A DNA stretch of 64,000 bases. Source: Macrotrachela quadricornifera (Eukaryota > Rotifera > Eurotatoria > Philodinida > Philodinidae). Of this stretch, positions 48,670 through 62,221 are shown one piece after another. The translations under genes were made by a program, and so were the position numbers. The number at the start of each line of letters is the position of its first letter. Within the stretch, counting starts at the first letter, position 1. The notes below the pieces were generated by a model. It was not told the origin of the DNA. It made no database searches and worked only from the letters and a program-made list of their open reading frames with translations. The stretch spans positions 2,184,857-2,248,856 of the forward strand of contig JAJEKB010021543.1 of assembly GCA_022393335.1 (NCBI GenBank), written 5' to 3'.

Positions 48670-50071
48670 GAGAAATAATATCAATAAAAAAAGAAAAGAA
48701 AGATTCCTAAATAATAATTATGATTGATTTCATCTGTCAATAATATATGCAAGAACATATATCTAACTAACCAAAAAACACTTATATTCATATTAATAAA
48801 ATCATACAAAGAATTATCTGATTCTCACCAGATTTAGCCAGGTAAGTTTATTCTATCTTTATGATTAACTTGTCAATTATAAATGAACAAATAATTGTGA
48901 GATAGTATCATATCCATTTAAGAAAAAATTATTTTATTTATTTCGAAAGAATATAGTTAGAAAATTTTTCAAATTCTTTTCACTGAATTTTTAAAAGCAA
49001 TACGCATTGTTCTTTCAATAGCTGAAATCATGACAATTATGATTCAATTGAAAATAGTTCGTATTTAAACGAAGATTGCACAAAAAAACATCAATGAATC
49101 ATTATAAAAACATGTAAAAAATGTAGATTGAAAACGTACTATTGAAAATAAATTGTTAACAATATCGTCCATACTTATCATAATGTAAAAAGTTAGAATA
49201 TTTTTGTTTTCTTAACATATATTTACAACGTCAAGATTTTTTATTTTTCAATATTCCAACTATTTATCTAGGAATTTTTATATATGATTTTAGTAGCATC
49301 TTTATTCTTTGATCAGTAATATTGATAAATATCTGACAGAAGAACCTTTACAGGATAATTATATTTCAAAAATATAAAGTAAAAAAAATAATTCAATATA
49401 CTTGAATATTTCTTTTTTGATTTTTTATAACTAATTATAAATTGATAAAGTATATTGTCTATGATTTTTACATATTTTTCTTTTTAATAACAATGAAATA
49501 TTAAATACTTTTCTGCCAGTAGACGTCATATATTTTCATTTTGCTTCATAAATCATCAAATGAAGTACCATTTTCTATTCATTCGATATGTTTAAAAAAT
49601 ATTTTTTCATACGATTGAAATTGAGAATTTCTAATTTTTGTCGATGTATAATGAAAGTATAAGAAATATTTAAAATAGTGAGATAGACATTATTTATTTG
49701 AATATGTTGTTCGTTCGAGAACATATCGTTGTTAAAATAATTTTATTTCAAACAAAGAAATGTACTTTTAATTTCGATGTTTTTAACAAAGATCAACTTT
49801 TTTTTTCTTCTATTTTCAACCTTTAAATAAATGAAATGTTTTTTCAATAGATTGATTGTATAGTGCGAATAAGAATACATAAAGAAAATATTGTACATAC
49901 TTGGTTTATTCACCTATTTGAATACAAACATAATGTTGTTTTTTTTTATTAAAAGGTGAAATTATCGTTCTTTCAATTTGTCCATTGTTTTGTAAGGAGA
50001 ATATTGAAGAGAGTGCATTGCAGCAACTATTCACAATCGAATCAGACCATTAACAAGTATAGTAAGAGAGA
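48670..50071. other. Intergenic AT-rich DNA, nothing recognised
   Basis: No supported gene or element; presumed promoter of the membrane-protein gene at its right end. Confidence 0.35.
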
Positions 50072-53000
50072 ATGGCTGAAAATGGTGCAAAACAAATTAA
50101 TCATCCAAACCTTCCACAACATGAAAATGTATTATTTATTTAAATTAATATTTTTTTTTACGTTAAAATAAAATATTTCTTAGGCGTTATCTACTTCATT
50201 GAATAAGCCTTCTCAAAATATAGTTCGTCGTATGTCTACTCAACGAAATCAGAATAATAATTCAAATACCCCAACAAGTCCTCGCAGTGTTACTATTGAT
50301 TTAAAATCAGTTCCAACAACTTTAACAAAATCGTATGTTTTCTTTTGTTTCCATTCTCGTTTTAATAAATGATTTGATTAGAAAAAAAGGATGGCAAGCC
50401 GCTCGAAACTTTCCATTTTGGATCAAATTTTCTCTCTGGGCAGCAACATTTACGGCTATATTGTCAACTTGTGCTATTACAACGGCTTTCATTCTTACGC
50501 AAGGTCAGTATTCTATTCTTATTTCAATAGTGAGCATATAATATTCAAAATTAATCGGTTGTTCATGCTAAAAAGAATATAAAGTTACTGCTGTACAGAT
50601 TAACGAATAGCAATTTCGTACGCGACAAGTATTGTTACAGGTTCCGCCTCTAGGCAGTTGGCATCCATCGTATGTTCTCATCCTAAGAATCTAGAACTCT
50701 ATAGTGTCTTAACAGAAAATAGAATAAAAGATGTACATGAACTTTCTCGCCCCTTCAAAAACGATCTATTGTATGCGTATATGTTTTGCAAGAACAGCAC
50801 TCTAATGCTTCTACTGAACGATTTACTGATTAGTAAGAAGCGATGATTAAGTGGTACAGAAAAAATATAAGTCTGTTCATGAGCTTTATAGTCTAATTAG
50901 TATTGAGTACATTATAAAGTTCGACACATAAAGGTGATTCAAACCTGCCCGTAGGTGGCGCCCATCAGTTCGGGAGATTTTAGATTCGACAGGCTATATT
51001 CAGAAGTGAAAGCCTTTTATAGCTCGACTATATCAAAATCACCATTAATATCATCGGAGAAATATATAGAGTATGCTGGTTACCCAAATAAATAACAAAA
51101 AAAGTATCGTGTTTTCGAAATAACTATTAGGTTTAGATGTAAAAAATCTCCATTGAAAGTATGAGGCCGAATCAGATTCGAGCTCGTACAATTTAATTGT
51201 TCAACTTTCATCTCGTTATCAATTCATTATCTCAATCTGAATTTCTTGCTGTTCATCACTCTCGAATTGAATCATTATGACTATCGTCTGCTTGTTTGAT
51301 TTGAACCGATACAGAGAAGGAACGAAATATGGAGTGAAATAGAGCTATGGGACGATTCAACGAAGCACTTACAGTTGTTATAAGGTAAATGCGTGAGACC
51401 CACATATCGACAACTCAAACCTAGTCACCTTTTTCTACGATGCTGTCCTTCAATGACAGTACTCAATCTGTAAACAATGCTACTATATTCATATTCTCTC
51501 GCTCAACTTCGTCTTTCGAATTTAGTCATTACTATCATGTCAATCAAAAAGAAGATATCAACACTTTTAGAAGTATGAGAAAGGTGAATGAAAAATGTAA
51601 ATGATTTATCAATTGATTGATATATCTTATGATAACAGATGGCAGAAGAAAACTGATGCGCAATTTACTTTTCACAGATTCACTTACTTTTGATTATTTT
51701 GAGTCTTTATTGTTTCTTACACAGAAAAATATAATTTTTAATACTGAGAGTTCATTTTCCATCAATGATTAGTTGGATGAAAAGAATCATTGCGAAAATC
51801 AATATATTATCAGAATAAAATTTCAATAAATATATGGACAAATAACAAAATAAATGAAGAGAAACGACTGTCTAATTTATTAGAGGCCAGGGCTTGAGCG
51901 AAGGCCAAGGTGAAGATAAGGGCTTTTATGAAGTATTTTTTTAATCTATGAATCGGTTTTACGATCATAATCGAGCAATTAGGTTTAATATTCGATGAAT
52001 GTAGTAGAATTTATGGCATACGGTATAGAGGTATGAATTCCTCAAAGAGTATGAACTTTAAATATGGCTATATTTCTAGGATTTCCTTATTGTCTATCAT
52101 CTTATTTGTATGAAAATTTATTGAAATTTTATTCTGATGGTACATTGATTGTCCCAATGACTCTCACTTTATATAATCAATGTAAAGTAAATCGTGCGCT
52201 TGTATAATGAGAAAAGGATGGGAAAGAATTGAATCCACTAATGATAATCTAATTTTTTCTAAAAATTTAAATACCTTTTTTTTTAATTATATTTGTAAAA
52301 AGAAAAAGAAAAATAAGAAAAGATAAATATTCTCATTATTCAAATATTCAAATGAACTCCTAATACAAGATTATAATTAATAAGCAAAGTTTTTATTCTA
52401 AATTTAACGCCAAAACACTACAGTTTCCGATTGTTTTGGACATACATGTAAAAGCCGAAAAGACGCTTCAACTATTCAACTTTCAAATTCGAATATTCAA
52501 CTATTCAACTATTTGAGTATTCAACTACTTAACTATTGATACATGAAAGACAGGCACGTAGCGAAGGGGGGGGGGCCCATGGGGTTTGGGCCCCCCCCCC
52601 TCTTAAGGGCTAAAACGCCTGTAGGGGGGGGTACGGGAAGACATTTTTTGCTCTATGAAATTTTTTATTTTCCTATAGTAGGGCCCCCCCCCCCCCTCAG
52701 AAAATTTCTGGATACGTGCCTGATGAAAGATTAAGGACGCTAACTATAAGATGTGAGAACTAATACACATAAAGTTGAGGGTGAGGATGTGGATGTGGGT
52801 GAGGTTGTTAAGGAACCGCTACCTCTAGGTTGCTAGCAAATGCAACGGACAGCATCTTTCCTCTGTGGATTACTTTCAGCATCCTGTACACACGATTCTT
52901 TAGGCAGCATCCTCAGGGAGCATCCTGTAGACAAGTGTCCTGCAGGCAACATCCTACACGTAGCATTCTGGAGGCACCATTGTTTAGACAACATCCTCAG

Positions 53001-56000
53001 GGAGCATTCTGCAGGCAGTATCCTATAGTAGCATCCTTAATCTATCATATAGTAGTAGTTGAATAGTCGAATAGAATTAATGAGTTCTACACTACTGTGT
53101 CATTTCATTTCATCTATGTTCATATTTTTGTCAAAAACCTACATGTATGTCATTTACACTCTAATTGAATGAGAAAACCAAAAATTAAATGAGATGAGAG
53201 AAAAAAATCATGTGTTTCTCTCATTTTAGAAACTGCCACAGACATTTTCTACAATATTGAGGGTGAGAGTATAACTTAACTTTTTGTTTCAGATTTCTAT
53301 TAGAAATGCTAAAAGTAATAGGATGTTCTTGTCGATTATATTGTTTATTAATCTTCCAGGGACCTAGAGATATAACTTTCCTATAGTATACACTTTTGAA
53401 ATGTTTTACAGATGTCCACTAAATGAAGATTTTACAGTACTATTAACTCAAGCTCGAGACAGAAGAAGTCCAATCTAAATCAGAATTCTTTCCCTTAATC
53501 ATTGACATTTTCTGTAGTTGTATATAGTAACCATGTAGTCAGTTTGTTCTCGGACGGACGATCTAAGACAAATAGCCGTTGATGACTTGTTCAAAATCAA
53601 TTTATGTTTGATAGTGCTAAGACTCAAATACTGTATCTTGTAGATATGTGATGAACAACTTCACCACTTAGTCATAGCAACCTAGGTTGGGTTGAATGTA
53701 AATAACACCAACTTATCAATGTAAAAGATCGTTCAGATGTGTATAAAACAATTTGATAGTAGTTCTTTTTTGTGAACAATGCATTGAAGTTCTCAATCTT
53801 AAACTATCATCATAGAACCGGCGACTACTACGACAACAACTAGTACAACAAGTACATCGACAACTAGTACAACTACCACTAGTACAACATCAACAACTAC
53901 TACGACAACAACTAGTACAACTTCGACGACGACAACAACGACAACGACTACAACAACGACTTCAACAACGACAACAACAACAACGACAACAACAACCACA
54001 ACAACGACGACAACANNNNNNNNNNACAAGTACCACCAGTACTTCGACTACATCGACGACATCAACCACAACGACAACAAGAACTACCAGCACTACTTCG
54101 ACCACATCGACTACATCGACAACATCAACCACAACGACAACAAGAACTACCACCAGCACTTCGAGCACCTCAACTACATCGACAACAAGCACGACCAGCA
54201 CAACAACTACAAGTAAATATCTAAAATATTAGCCGAAGGACTCGGCGTTGCCCGAGAAAATTCACCATATCATTTTATAGCAAAGTAGAAAACGGTAGCT
54301 TTATGATTTCATATAAAGTATCGATCTTGGATGATAAATAATGCTCTCAGAAACCTTTTCATCTTTAAACTTTTCTCAAAGATTTTGACATTTCTAAATT
54401 ATAGAATTTTTACTTTTGATAGTATTGTCTGGAATGCGATTGAAAATACCTGTTGACGCTCATAACGAGAAATATGAACCTCACCCTGTTCCATAGACTG
54501 CAACAAGAATTTTCGATATGCAGCTCTCACGGGACGAAAATCTGAAAAATTTTCTAAGTTTAGAGGTGAGATATCCGATCTCTCAATATTTGCGCCATTA
54601 GTATCTCTTCTTATCTTTGAGATGGTATTCAATGTGGTGTAAATCTTTCAATACAATGAAAACGGCTTCATTGTATTTCACACTTTAATCCCATAGGAAT
54701 TAAACTGAGAGATTTTTTTTTCGTTTAATGGATTTATCTAATTTGAGATTTGTCATTTAAATCTTGTGAACAGAATAACAAGACAATTAAGGATTTGCGT
54801 GGTTCGATAAAGAATCAATTTTTCTATTGAATAGTTTTATTTCAAGTCAAAGTTCAATCGGAAATTCTTTTGCAATATAGTTTCCAAAACCTTTATCAAC
54901 GAATTTACCTGGTTGGTCGATTTGTGGGTCAATTAGATTTTATCATACTTTTATGTTTTCGAATCTGTTGGATCGAATAGTGAAAGTCAATTGTTTTTAT
55001 ATACCAAATGCATAAAGAACAGACAGAACAGCAGTCTTTGTTCTATATTAGTTTTAAAGTTTTAATAGAGAATATATTTAAAATGATGTTTTTCTTTAGC
55101 CACAGCACCATGTTCTACAGGCTATACAAGATCACCATCGGGTACATGTGTTAATCTTATGATTGACTTTAATAATTGTGGTTCATTTGGTTATGTATGT
55201 GCGTCAACTTATACAAGTTGTTCGAATGGTGCTTGTAGTGGTGCACCCGCTGTACAACTCACAGGTGCTGTTACTATCACTGGTTGGGATGGAACAATTA
55301 ATATTGATGATGCATATGTACCTCTCACTATACCATTCAGTATAAGATTATATGGGACTACAACATCAAGTATTAGTGTTCAAAGTAATGGTGTAAGTAC
55401 TATTTGAAATCATTTTTTCAAATCAGATTATTAAATATATTTTCATTTTTGAACAAGTATAAGTTGATTGGATATAAAATGTCCTCTGCAAAAAGTTCGC
55501 TAATAAAGATATTCATGAAGAAAGAGTGTTCAAAAAGTATTCACGCTAGAAACTGTCGCGATTACTAATGAGTATTTCTATAGAATTTAGGTATACTCTA
55601 GTGTTTTATGTAAAATACTCATCTGTTTATAGTCTGTTCATTACAGTTGCACTCTATCTACTTTATTTAAATATATAATTAATAATAAACAAGGCAGTAA
55701 CACACGATTGATGTTTGAGGTAAAACATAAAACTTGATAATTAAATATTTTACACGGATTGGAACTATTTTTCTATGGGAAACTAGCAGAAATACCTGGC
55801 GTTGTCCAGAAAAGTTTAATCTTAATATATACATGCAAAAGTTCCATTGAATTTGAGAACATGTAAGAAAATCTAATTAGTTAAGAGCGTACCTGACAAA
55901 TTGATTCGTTCACAGTACTGCAAGAAAAATACATTTTGGTCGAAACAAAGCACAATAATACACATAATTGATATAGAACGTAGCGTTCTCAATCTCTATT

Positions 56001-58647
56001 GTTTGGGAATATTATGACGATAAATCATACTTTGTACTGTTGGAATCATACTGAATTTCGATTGGTCGCAAAGAAGGACAAATAGAACGATTTTTATGCG
56101 ATAGAGCCTTTAGTAACCTGAAATGTCAATGTCTATGGAGATAGTAATTCATGCACAGACTTTTTAGCTTGATGGATCGCTCATTCAAAAACTTCGCCTC
56201 ATACAAATTCTATGAAATCAGATTTTCAAAAACCTGATTTGTATTTGGCATAGGTCACCCAATAAAATGTCGAGTTTAATAGACTTTAGATTTCTATCGA
56301 CTTCGGATCAATCAACAAGATTTTGAGACAAACGGATCGCAGATTCAAACTCAGCACCCTTAAAAATCCCTAAATACATATCTTATGCTTGCTCATAATG
56401 CGTTGCTCAATGGTTTTCCGATACTACTGAATGCTGCAATTTCATTCGTCAGATACATAGCACAAGCCGGTTTCAGGCAGAGAATCGATATCTTTTTGAC
56501 AAAAAGTAGTCGTTGACCTTCTCCTATGTGAGAGAAAGACTCCTCAAAAGTTTGATTGCATTTGCTTGTACCATGTCTAAAAGCATTAAAAAAAAAAACT
56601 TTCTTCCTTAATATATATAGATAAGCAAATAGATAGATAAAGAGGAGTTTTCATTTTGAGATTATAGAAAAGAACACTAAATACTCATGTAATTAAAATA
56701 TGTAATAATAATATTTAACTTGATGTATGAGTATTCAGAATATAGTAATTTAACCGATTTGTAACTAAAGTCATTATTCGTCTTTTATTTCAATTATTTT
56801 CACAATCAATCTTCTAAAACTGTCTATTAATCTAGAAAGATATTTTATCTAAAATTTAAGACATGAATAAATTATCATTTATATATTTAAATCAGTATTT
56901 ATTCTCACTCAATAAATGAAAAATTTTTTTTTCTATTTTATATCTGTAATAGTCATTTATAAAGCACGACGAATGACTCATGAGAAAAGAGTGAAAAATG
57001 AAATAGATAAGTCGTGGAAATAATTCTTTTCTATTTTATATTCTGGAAAAATCGAAGATAAGTACTATATGAAGTACTCACACTTTTATGTACAAATAAA
57101 TCTCAATGAAACAACTCATATGAGTACTTCTGCTGCCAAATCGTACTTACTTGATGAGTAGTTCCACTAGAGATATCTTCGAAAATATTTCTGAGAAACA
57201 ATCTTTCATGATATAGCATCCGAAAGAATGTTATCCACTATCAAAATATTCTTTCAGTAAAATCTGAACAACACAAAAAAAATGTTTACTTCAGCAGGTT
57301 TCAGAATTTTTTTTTTATTAAATTTCTATTTATTTCCTTACATATCTTATTATTAAATGGAATGAATTGATCTGAGAAGATGAACCACAGTGATACATAA
57401 AGTATCAGACTAGCTGAAGAGTAAAGATGAGAATGCTATTTATGGCGTGAATCAGTTAAGACTAAGGGCTTATCCATTAGGCTCATGTTTTTCTTTTGGT
57501 ATACTGTTAAAATCTATTATATACTATCAAGAGATAACATCATTATAGCATGTAACACCATTTATTTAAAAGGTTTATATTGTAATTGTTTATGAAATAT
57601 GATGTCGAAACAACTAATCGTATTTAAATAAAATTTTCTTTCGTTCTTATTAATTTTAATTCTATACGAAATTAATCTTTAATAAATTAAACATTCGTTG
57701 GAAGATGTTTGGATAACAGTACCATCTACGCCCAATTAATATGATTTAAAAAAATCAACACTATATAGGATGAAGGACATTTTTGAAAGAACATTCCAGA
57801 TTGTATTCTGAATTTTATATATTCTTTCTGAAATGTAAAGATGTTATTCAGTATTATACTAGACTTACGATAAAGGAATAATTAAAAATATTTTCTTCCA
57901 ATAAAATGATTGTAGAATAGATAAGGAAATTTATAGATATTCTATTTATTTAAAAATTAGAATATTCAAAATATCCTGTAAATTGTATAGATGAATATTT
58001 CGTAAAAACTTATCTATCAGTTGTAAATTCTTATTCTCTTAAATCTTTTGACTCAAATATCCTTCAAAGTTTAGTGAAAATTTGTATAAAAGACAGAGGC
58101 ATATTATTTAGAGATTGTTTTTCTTTTGACAGTGTGTGTGTCTTGGTGGTTGCTCTAGTGCATATACAAACGGAAATCTTCCAGATGGTAATTTTGCGGG
58201 TCCAACAGCTTTTGGCTTTTTTGACGATCTGTACATATTTGCAGGTACAGCTCAAAGTGTCTACTATGGTACAATAGGTTCAGTAACTAATCGAACTATG
58301 GTCTTTGAGTTTTATATGAGCCATTACGGACAACAAAATCAATATTATCATTTTCAAATGTTATTCTTTGAGACTATTCCTGGAATTGTTAGATATTTAT
58401 ATTTTCAAGCATCTGATGGAGGTTCCTCTGCCACAATTGGTGTTCAGAGTAAGTCACTGGCTATATGACTATAACTGATCAGAGACGAATATTTTTTCTT
58501 TCTATTTTAGGTTCGGGATCGGGTCCTGCTATGACATATTCTGTCAATCAGGCAAATGCAGTACCAGTTGGTACATCCGCAACGACCACTCCGACGTTGA
58601 CTTTAACTTTTAATACAAATACAGGAACGTTCTCAAGCTCGGGATAA
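50072..58647 (+). CDS. Single-pass membrane protein with Thr-rich stalk and extracellular Cys/beta-sandwich region, seven exons
   Basis: Exons 50072-50128, 50184-50332, 50382-50503, 53816-54212, 55100-55392, 58133-58448 and 58511-58647 join with matching phases at every GT-AG junction (one base uncertain across the N gap), about 490 aa. Residues 1-84: Asn/Ser-rich cytosolic tail (MAENGAKQINHPNLPQHEN). Residues 85-107: membrane helix FSLWAATFTAILSTCAITTA. From 110: about 130 residues of Thr/Ser repeats, a mucin-like stalk. Then a Cys-rich segment (PCSTGYTRSPSGTC, NCGSFGYVC, CSNGAC) and a beta-rich domain with PFSIRLYGTTTSSISVQSNG, CVCLGGCSS and FAGPTAFGFFDDLYIF. Topology is type II without signal peptide. 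Introns of 3.3, 0.9 and 2.7 kb carry transposons. It is likely an O-glycosylated surface protein; its partner is unknown. Confidence 0.75.
52551..52722. mobile_element. hAT-type MITE with perfect 8-bp target duplication
   Basis: Ends CAGGCACGTAGC and the inverse of ATACGTGCCTG form the terminal inverted repeat. ATGAAAGA flanks both sides (52543-52550 and 52723-52730). The 172-bp body is dominated by G and C runs (GGGGGGGGGG, CCCCCCCCCC), which could form strong secondary structure. Non-coding. Confidence 0.85.
52850..53040. repeat. Short tandem repeat, GCATCCTGCAGGCA-like units
   Basis: Around eight units built on CAGCATCCTCAGGGAGCATC with variation, about 15-30 bp apart, within intron 3. 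Confidence 0.6.
54229..55099. other. Intron 4 of the membrane-protein gene, with a Helitron-like 3' end
   Basis: Read on the minus strand, CTCGGGCAACGCCGAG (a 5-bp stem with a 6-nt loop) is followed by TCCTTCGGCTAA and T, a typical Helitron 3' terminus at 54229. The corresponding 5' end was not found inside the intron. Confidence 0.45.
55783..56621 (-). mobile_element. Non-autonomous Helitron in intron 5
   Basis: Read on the minus strand it starts TCTATATATATTAAGGAAGA (56621) after an A and ends CTAG (55783) before a T. The 3' hairpin CTGGACAACGCCAG lies 11 nt from the end. The 5' motif matches that of the element at 44382. It is 839 bp with no Rep or helicase coding, so it depends on an autonomous partner. 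Confidence 0.78.
56622..58132. other. Rest of intron 5
   Basis: AT-rich, nothing recognised. Confidence 0.35.
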
Positions 58648-60046
58648 ATCAATTGAATTGATAATTGCAACATTCTTTTTTATTTTTCTGTTTGATGAAT
58701 TTATGCGTCGACACTAGTACATGTACTCAGTAGTGCTTATCGAAACTCTTTTTAATTCATTTTCATCATTTATATTTACTCATAACCTAACATCGCATTC
58801 TTCCCTTTTTTTCTCTCTTTCCATCAGTTTTATACGAGAATGAAAATAAAATGATTATATATTTATTTCAATAATTACAGTGCTTTTGTATCACATGAAT
58901 TTAAAAGAATGCATTGCTACATCTACTATGTTTTCAATAAAATATGTAAGTATTTATTATCTACATTTAATTCTTTACCTCTCCCTTCCTTCCCTCCGTG
59001 GACAGAAAATAGGGATCAGGAGCAATTCTTAAATGTCAAATCGCTTTTGAATCGATACTATGTACACTATGAAGGCGCTAAAGAACTATGAGTACCCAGA
59101 AAAGAGTTTGTACTTCTAGCTTATTTCTATCAAGATATTTATTTTTTACGATACTTTTTGGCAAAAAGTCATGCCCCTCTCAAGTTTATCTAAAACATGG
59201 GCCTCCTAATTTCGGCTTGAAATTTTAGTCTTTTTCACATGATGTATAGTATAAAATGTTAAACCTTCATATTTAAATATAGAAACAAACAAGAAATTTG
59301 AAATTTTCAGGATTAGCTGTTTTAACGAAAACCACGGCGTTGTGTTAAAAGATACCGTAAAATAGCAAATATCTCAACAAGAATTTAAGCGGACATCTTT
59401 GAACATTCACTGAAAATAGATGATAATTTGCTCTACCGAATAACAAATTAAAATTTGAATTAAAGCTCCGCCAAAATCCGGTGGATAAATTGCATTGTTG
59501 AATAGTGACTATATTTTGTTATACTGATGGTAAGTTTTTGATCTTATTATATTTCAAAGTTCTTTTTTTTGGAGTCAAAACATGTTTGAAATGTGATCGA
59601 TGTACGTTCATAGATAAAAGAAAAAACGAATTTATACACGATTTATTTATCGATGAAAAGTAAACTAGATTTTATTACAAGAAAATATCAATGTAACATC
59701 AATATGAAGTGTAAATTCTTGTCTAACACTATATATATTAATCTGAGATGAAAATGATTGATATTGACAAATTATTTTTAAAAGTAGATACTTGTTATTC
59801 TATTAAAATAATATTTAACTAGTTTCATATATTACCATAGTCATAAAATTATACTTTTTGACTTGAAATATGTTGTTTTTCCTTACAAAAGAATAAAACA
59901 TTATCTTATGATGATTATTGATATGTAATATCCTCTTTATTTATTGAACAGAAACTATTATATAAATGAAATTTAAAAAACCAAAAAATTGATGTTCTTT
60001 TTCGTCTCTCTTTCGTATTTGTATACCATAGAGAGAATGCTGCTGT
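58648..60046. other. Spacer between the membrane-protein and cupin genes
   Basis: It contains an AATAAA at about 58846, a possible poly(A) signal of the membrane-protein gene, and a double AATAAA on the minus strand at 59937-59946 serving the cupin gene. Otherwise nothing is recognised. Confidence 0.4.
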
Positions 60047-60403
60047 TTATTGAGACGCAGGTGCGTCTCGACTTTTGACTTCAGCAGGCGGATGTGTAGC
60101 TTCAACAGCAGTAAAGTTCTCGAGGATCTTGTAAGTATGCTTGGCACCTTTGGGTACAATCCAACAATCGCCAGCGCTAAGAAGAACTTTTTGATCGTTG
60201 TCAAAGTGCAATTCAGCTTTGCCCGAAATAACATATCCACATGTTTCGTAATCACGTGCTGTCATAGGCCTTTCATGATTGTCCGGTTTTTGCTCTTCCC
60301 ACATTCGCATTGAAAGTGATTTACCACAAGCTAAGTATTTTTGTCCCATCTCGCCTACAGGAGCCGTTTTTGATGAAACCTTAATGATTGACGTATCAGC
60401 CAT
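60047..60403 (-). CDS. Small single-domain cupin protein, intronless
   Basis: An intact 118-codon frame from ATG at 60403 to TAA at 60047. Cupin motif 1 region: RDYETCGYVISGKAELHFD (50-68); motif 2: GDCWIVPKGAKHTY (78-91) with the conserved Gly, Pro and His. The start MADTSIIKV and the GEMGQKYLACGKSLSMRMW segment resemble bacterial cupin-domain proteins of the same length. The single beta-barrel usually binds a metal and acts as a small enzyme or sensor; no substrate can be named. It is cytosolic (no signal peptide). Absence of introns beside intron-rich neighbours and the bacterial look suggest horizontal acquisition, while overlapping AATAAA signals about 100 bp after the stop show adaptation to the host or chance. 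Confidence 0.85.
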   Translation of the reverse strand: MADTSIIKVSSKTAPVGEMGQKYLACGKSLSMRMWEEQKPDNHERPMTARDYETCGYVISGKAELHFDNDQKVLLSAGDCWIVPKGAKHTYKILENFTAVEATHPPAEVKSRDAPASQ

Positions 60404-62221
60404 TTAATGTATTGTTGTTTGCTTTATAGTACGAAGATAAATAATCTAAAATCAGAAGAGATGAACAGAACATATAAAATTAAGTGTTTATTCGAGTTTC
60501 CAATCATTTCTATTGATTTTTTTTCTTTTAAAAAAACATATTAACTGAAATCGAAAAAATCTCAATGTGCGAGACTCATTGAGGAAAAAAATGAATCGTT
60601 ATTCGATTAAAATGACATTGTCTTGATCAGACTTTCCGGTTTTAATCTCATTCATCAATATTTCTGTTCCTACAAGAATAATATCACTTACTGTTTTATT
60701 TGAAACTGTGATATGCACGTTAAATATTGATCTACTATTATACACTTACCATTTATCGAATCTGAGAATTTCGAAAAATAATCAAAAACCAGGTTTTCTA
60801 TGCTACAACTCAAGATACAGCAGTATAAGTGTAATTCAACAGATATACGACGAATGAGAAGGCCTAAGATTTCATAGAAGAAGAAAAATCTTTCAATGCG
60901 TTTTCGTATGCATAAAGCATAAAGAAAAAGTGAATACAATAAATGAGAAAAAGAGAGAAAACAGAACAAGTAATGATGGGGTTATTTAGTATACAAACAC
61001 AAAAGAACAAATGAGATAAAAGTTTCACGAGCATAGTATATGTATATCGAACGAGAGAAAAAGAGAAAAAAAACTGACTACTATCAAGCCTTATACTCTC
61101 ACATACATGAATAGTGAATAGAGAAAAGATTCTTGTATTGACATTCTTTTTAAATTTCGTCCTCACTGAACTTTTGAACTTCGTTACGAGTTAAGTTTTT
61201 TTGACTATAAAATAGAATGGATAAATAAGAGTTCTGTTGGAGTCCAAGAGTTTATAATTAGTAATTTTTAGTATAGTAATATTCTATAAATAAGTATATA
61301 TTATGAAATCAAACTTTGACTTATAAATGAATGTATAATGATACTATACCCTAACTTCTAAATGATGTTACAATAAATGAAGAAACATCTATGTCTGTGC
61401 CTCTCAACATAATACCTATTCGGTTATATTACACTTTCAAATGTATCTATCTCACATACAACATGAGCATATATACACGATGGGAAAGAAAAATATAACG
61501 AGAAGTGTAAGTTTGTTTTTTTGATTCTTCCATGTAACATATATCAGAGTAGAACTAAATAAAGAAATGAAGAAGAATATTCATAAAATATATTTTATTT
61601 TTTTTTGCTTCAATTTACTTATTCGGTTTTTATTAACTATGAGAAAACGTACGTGCTAACAACGTTATTCTTTCTTTTGTTCTTCTATTCAGAATATTTG
61701 CAGGTGTATTAAAATAGCTTCGAACACTATCCAATTAGTATGCTAGAAAGAATCGTGCATATTAGCAAAAATATTTTCATATGCAACGACAAGAAACTAA
61801 CGATTACTAATGCAAAAATGCATTGTTTTACACAAAATAACCATCATATTTCTCTCTTATCTATTAATAGATTATTTCATTCCTTCACTTTTGTATTAAG
61901 AGAAGAATGTCTATGTGATATTTTTAAACGTTTCTCTATTACTATGCAAATACCTCCATTGTAAATAGTATATTTTTGATAAAATATATTGAAAAATGAT
62001 AATTTATTTGTTTCATAGCTCGTCTATTTCATTGAATATGCATATGAGTGCTTCTATTTTGTAAACTAATTCAATATCTTCAAATACTTGTACGTTTCGT
62101 TCTTTGAAACTGTATATCAAATCTTTTCTTCAAACAATTATAGTATTATTTTCCTACTGACTTATTAATTAATTAAAAAAATTTGTCGGTGTCATTTATT
62201 GAAAAATTTCATTATCTTAAT
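60404..62221. other. Intergenic AT-rich DNA, nothing recognised
   Basis: No supported gene, RNA or element. Confidence 0.35.

Larger units (their letters stand above)
50504..53815. other. Intron 3 of the stalked membrane-protein gene
   Basis: AT-rich intron with a hAT-type MITE at 52551-52722 and short GCATCCT-type tandem repeats at 52850-53040. No other exon is recognised. Confidence 0.5.

Noticed and set aside
53799..54201. Long poly-Val minus-strand frames
   Set aside because: Antisense of the Thr-rich exon of the plus-strand membrane-protein gene.
59300..59360. A third Helitron-like 3' end on the minus strand (CACAACGCCGTG then CTAAT)
   Set aside because: The hairpin is weak and no matching TC-TATATATA 5' end was found to its right.
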